Shown here: one piece after another, positions 4,963 to 5,117 of the stretch | Numbering within the stretch: the first letter of the stretch is position 1 | How the letters are laid out: every line of letters starts with the position of its first letter | DNA from: Clostridiales bacterium | GTDB lineage: Bacteria; Bacillota_A; Clostridia; Saccharofermentanales; Saccharofermentanaceae | Direction: 5' to 3' | Assembly: GCA_024695545.1 (NCBI GenBank) | Contig: JAILHZ010000174.1 | Span: 1-5,117, forward strand | Length of the DNA stretch: 5,117 bases | Notes under the pieces: generated by a model | Told to the model about the DNA's origin: nothing | Seen by the model: only the letters and a program-made list of their open reading frames with translations | Database searches by the model: none | Position numbers and translations under genes: made by a program

Positions 4963-5051
4963 CGACAGGCACGATCGAGTGGGAATAAGTCGTGAATGCT
5001 TTTTCTCCGCGCTGTTTGCTAAAGCAAAGGCGCTGTCGAAAAAGATTCACT
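4963..5051 (+). repeat. Palindromic repeat, copy D
   Basis: The left end is nearly identical to copy B over 32 bases (4962-4993). GTGAAT, unpaired G4998, CTTTTTC (4992-5005) pairs with GAAAAAGATTCAC (5038-5050) over 13 bp. Inside, GCGC (5009-5012) pairs with GCGC (5030-5033) and TTTGC with GCAAA around TAAA. The right arm 5029-5051 is identical to 23 bases in copy C. The small GGGAGT hairpin and the 24-base block seen after A and C are missing; a different terminator follows instead. Confidence 0.8.
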
Positions 5052-5071
5052 TCTTCGTTGATTTACAAATA

Positions 5072-5101
5072 AAAAGAGAGTTCCTTCGGGAACTCTCTTT
5101 T
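5072..5101. terminator. Strong intrinsic terminator with UUCG loop
   Basis: AAAAGAGAGTTCC (5072-5084) and GGAACTCTCTTTT (5089-5101) form a 13-bp stem closed by the very stable C(TTCG)G tetraloop. A-rich and T-rich flanks allow termination in both directions. It may close a gene lying to the right of the window, or shield repeat D as the other repeats are shielded. Confidence 0.9.
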
Positions 5102-5117
5102 CTTCAGTGCTAAACTC

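Noticed and set aside
1701..5051. Standard integron attC sites
   Set aside because: The architecture is suggestive, but I find no paired RYYYAAC and GTTRRRY core boxes at the arms and no integron integrase in the window.
3101..5051. CRISPR array
   Set aside because: Repeats are far apart (hundreds of bases to over one kilobase), imperfect, and separated by genes rather than short equal spacers.

Overview
The window looks like a chromosomal stretch from a Clostridia-type Firmicute, possibly related to Lachnospiraceae or another rumen/gut clostridial lineage. The support is: strong AGGAGG-type Shine-Dalgarno sites, a TTG start, an ECF sigma factor carrying its own C-terminal membrane anchor, a RhuM-Fic fusion, and U-rich intrinsic terminators. 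The taxon is inferred; there is no rRNA or other marker gene.

Layout. 1-1399 (+) is the 3' part of a sigma-70 family (ECF-type) gene fused to a transmembrane helix and an extracytoplasmic domain, closed by a strong terminator (1431-1465). 1503-1700 (-) is the 3' remnant of an unidentified gene that is cut off by a palindromic repeat (copy A, 1701-1826) with its own terminator (1833-1867). 1968-2474 (+) is a GNAT acetyltransferase with a TTG start, followed at 2565-2993 (+) by an unrecognised 142-residue protein. Repeat copy B (3101-3170) comes next, then an XRE/HipB-like regulator on the minus strand (3203-3529) with a clear promoter and two operator-like boxes. Repeat copy C (3617-3785) and its terminator (3791-3824) separate this from a RhuM-Fic protein on the minus strand (3830-4771). 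The RhuM-Fic promoter (4839-4866) runs into a 30-bp perfect palindrome (4812-4841). Repeat copy D (4963-5051) and a UUCG-loop terminator (5072-5101) end the window.

The main unexplained structure is the repeat family A-D. A copy sits in each main gap between modules, always in the same orientation, whatever the direction of the flanking genes. A, C and D fold into a long hairpin with a single unpaired base on the 5' arm and a GC-rich inner hairpin. The stem sequences differ between copies while pairing is kept. A and C also share a right-hand module (a small GGGAGT-type hairpin, an invariant 24-nt stretch, and a terminator).

This pattern suggests either a non-autonomous single-strand-type mobile element (IS200/IS605-like or REP-like) or an array of gene cassettes separated by folded recombination sites. 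The genes between the repeats (acetyltransferase, unknown protein, orphan antitoxin-like regulator, RhuM-Fic) are typical accessory cargo. They do not form an evident single pathway; each appears to be an independent module with its own signals.
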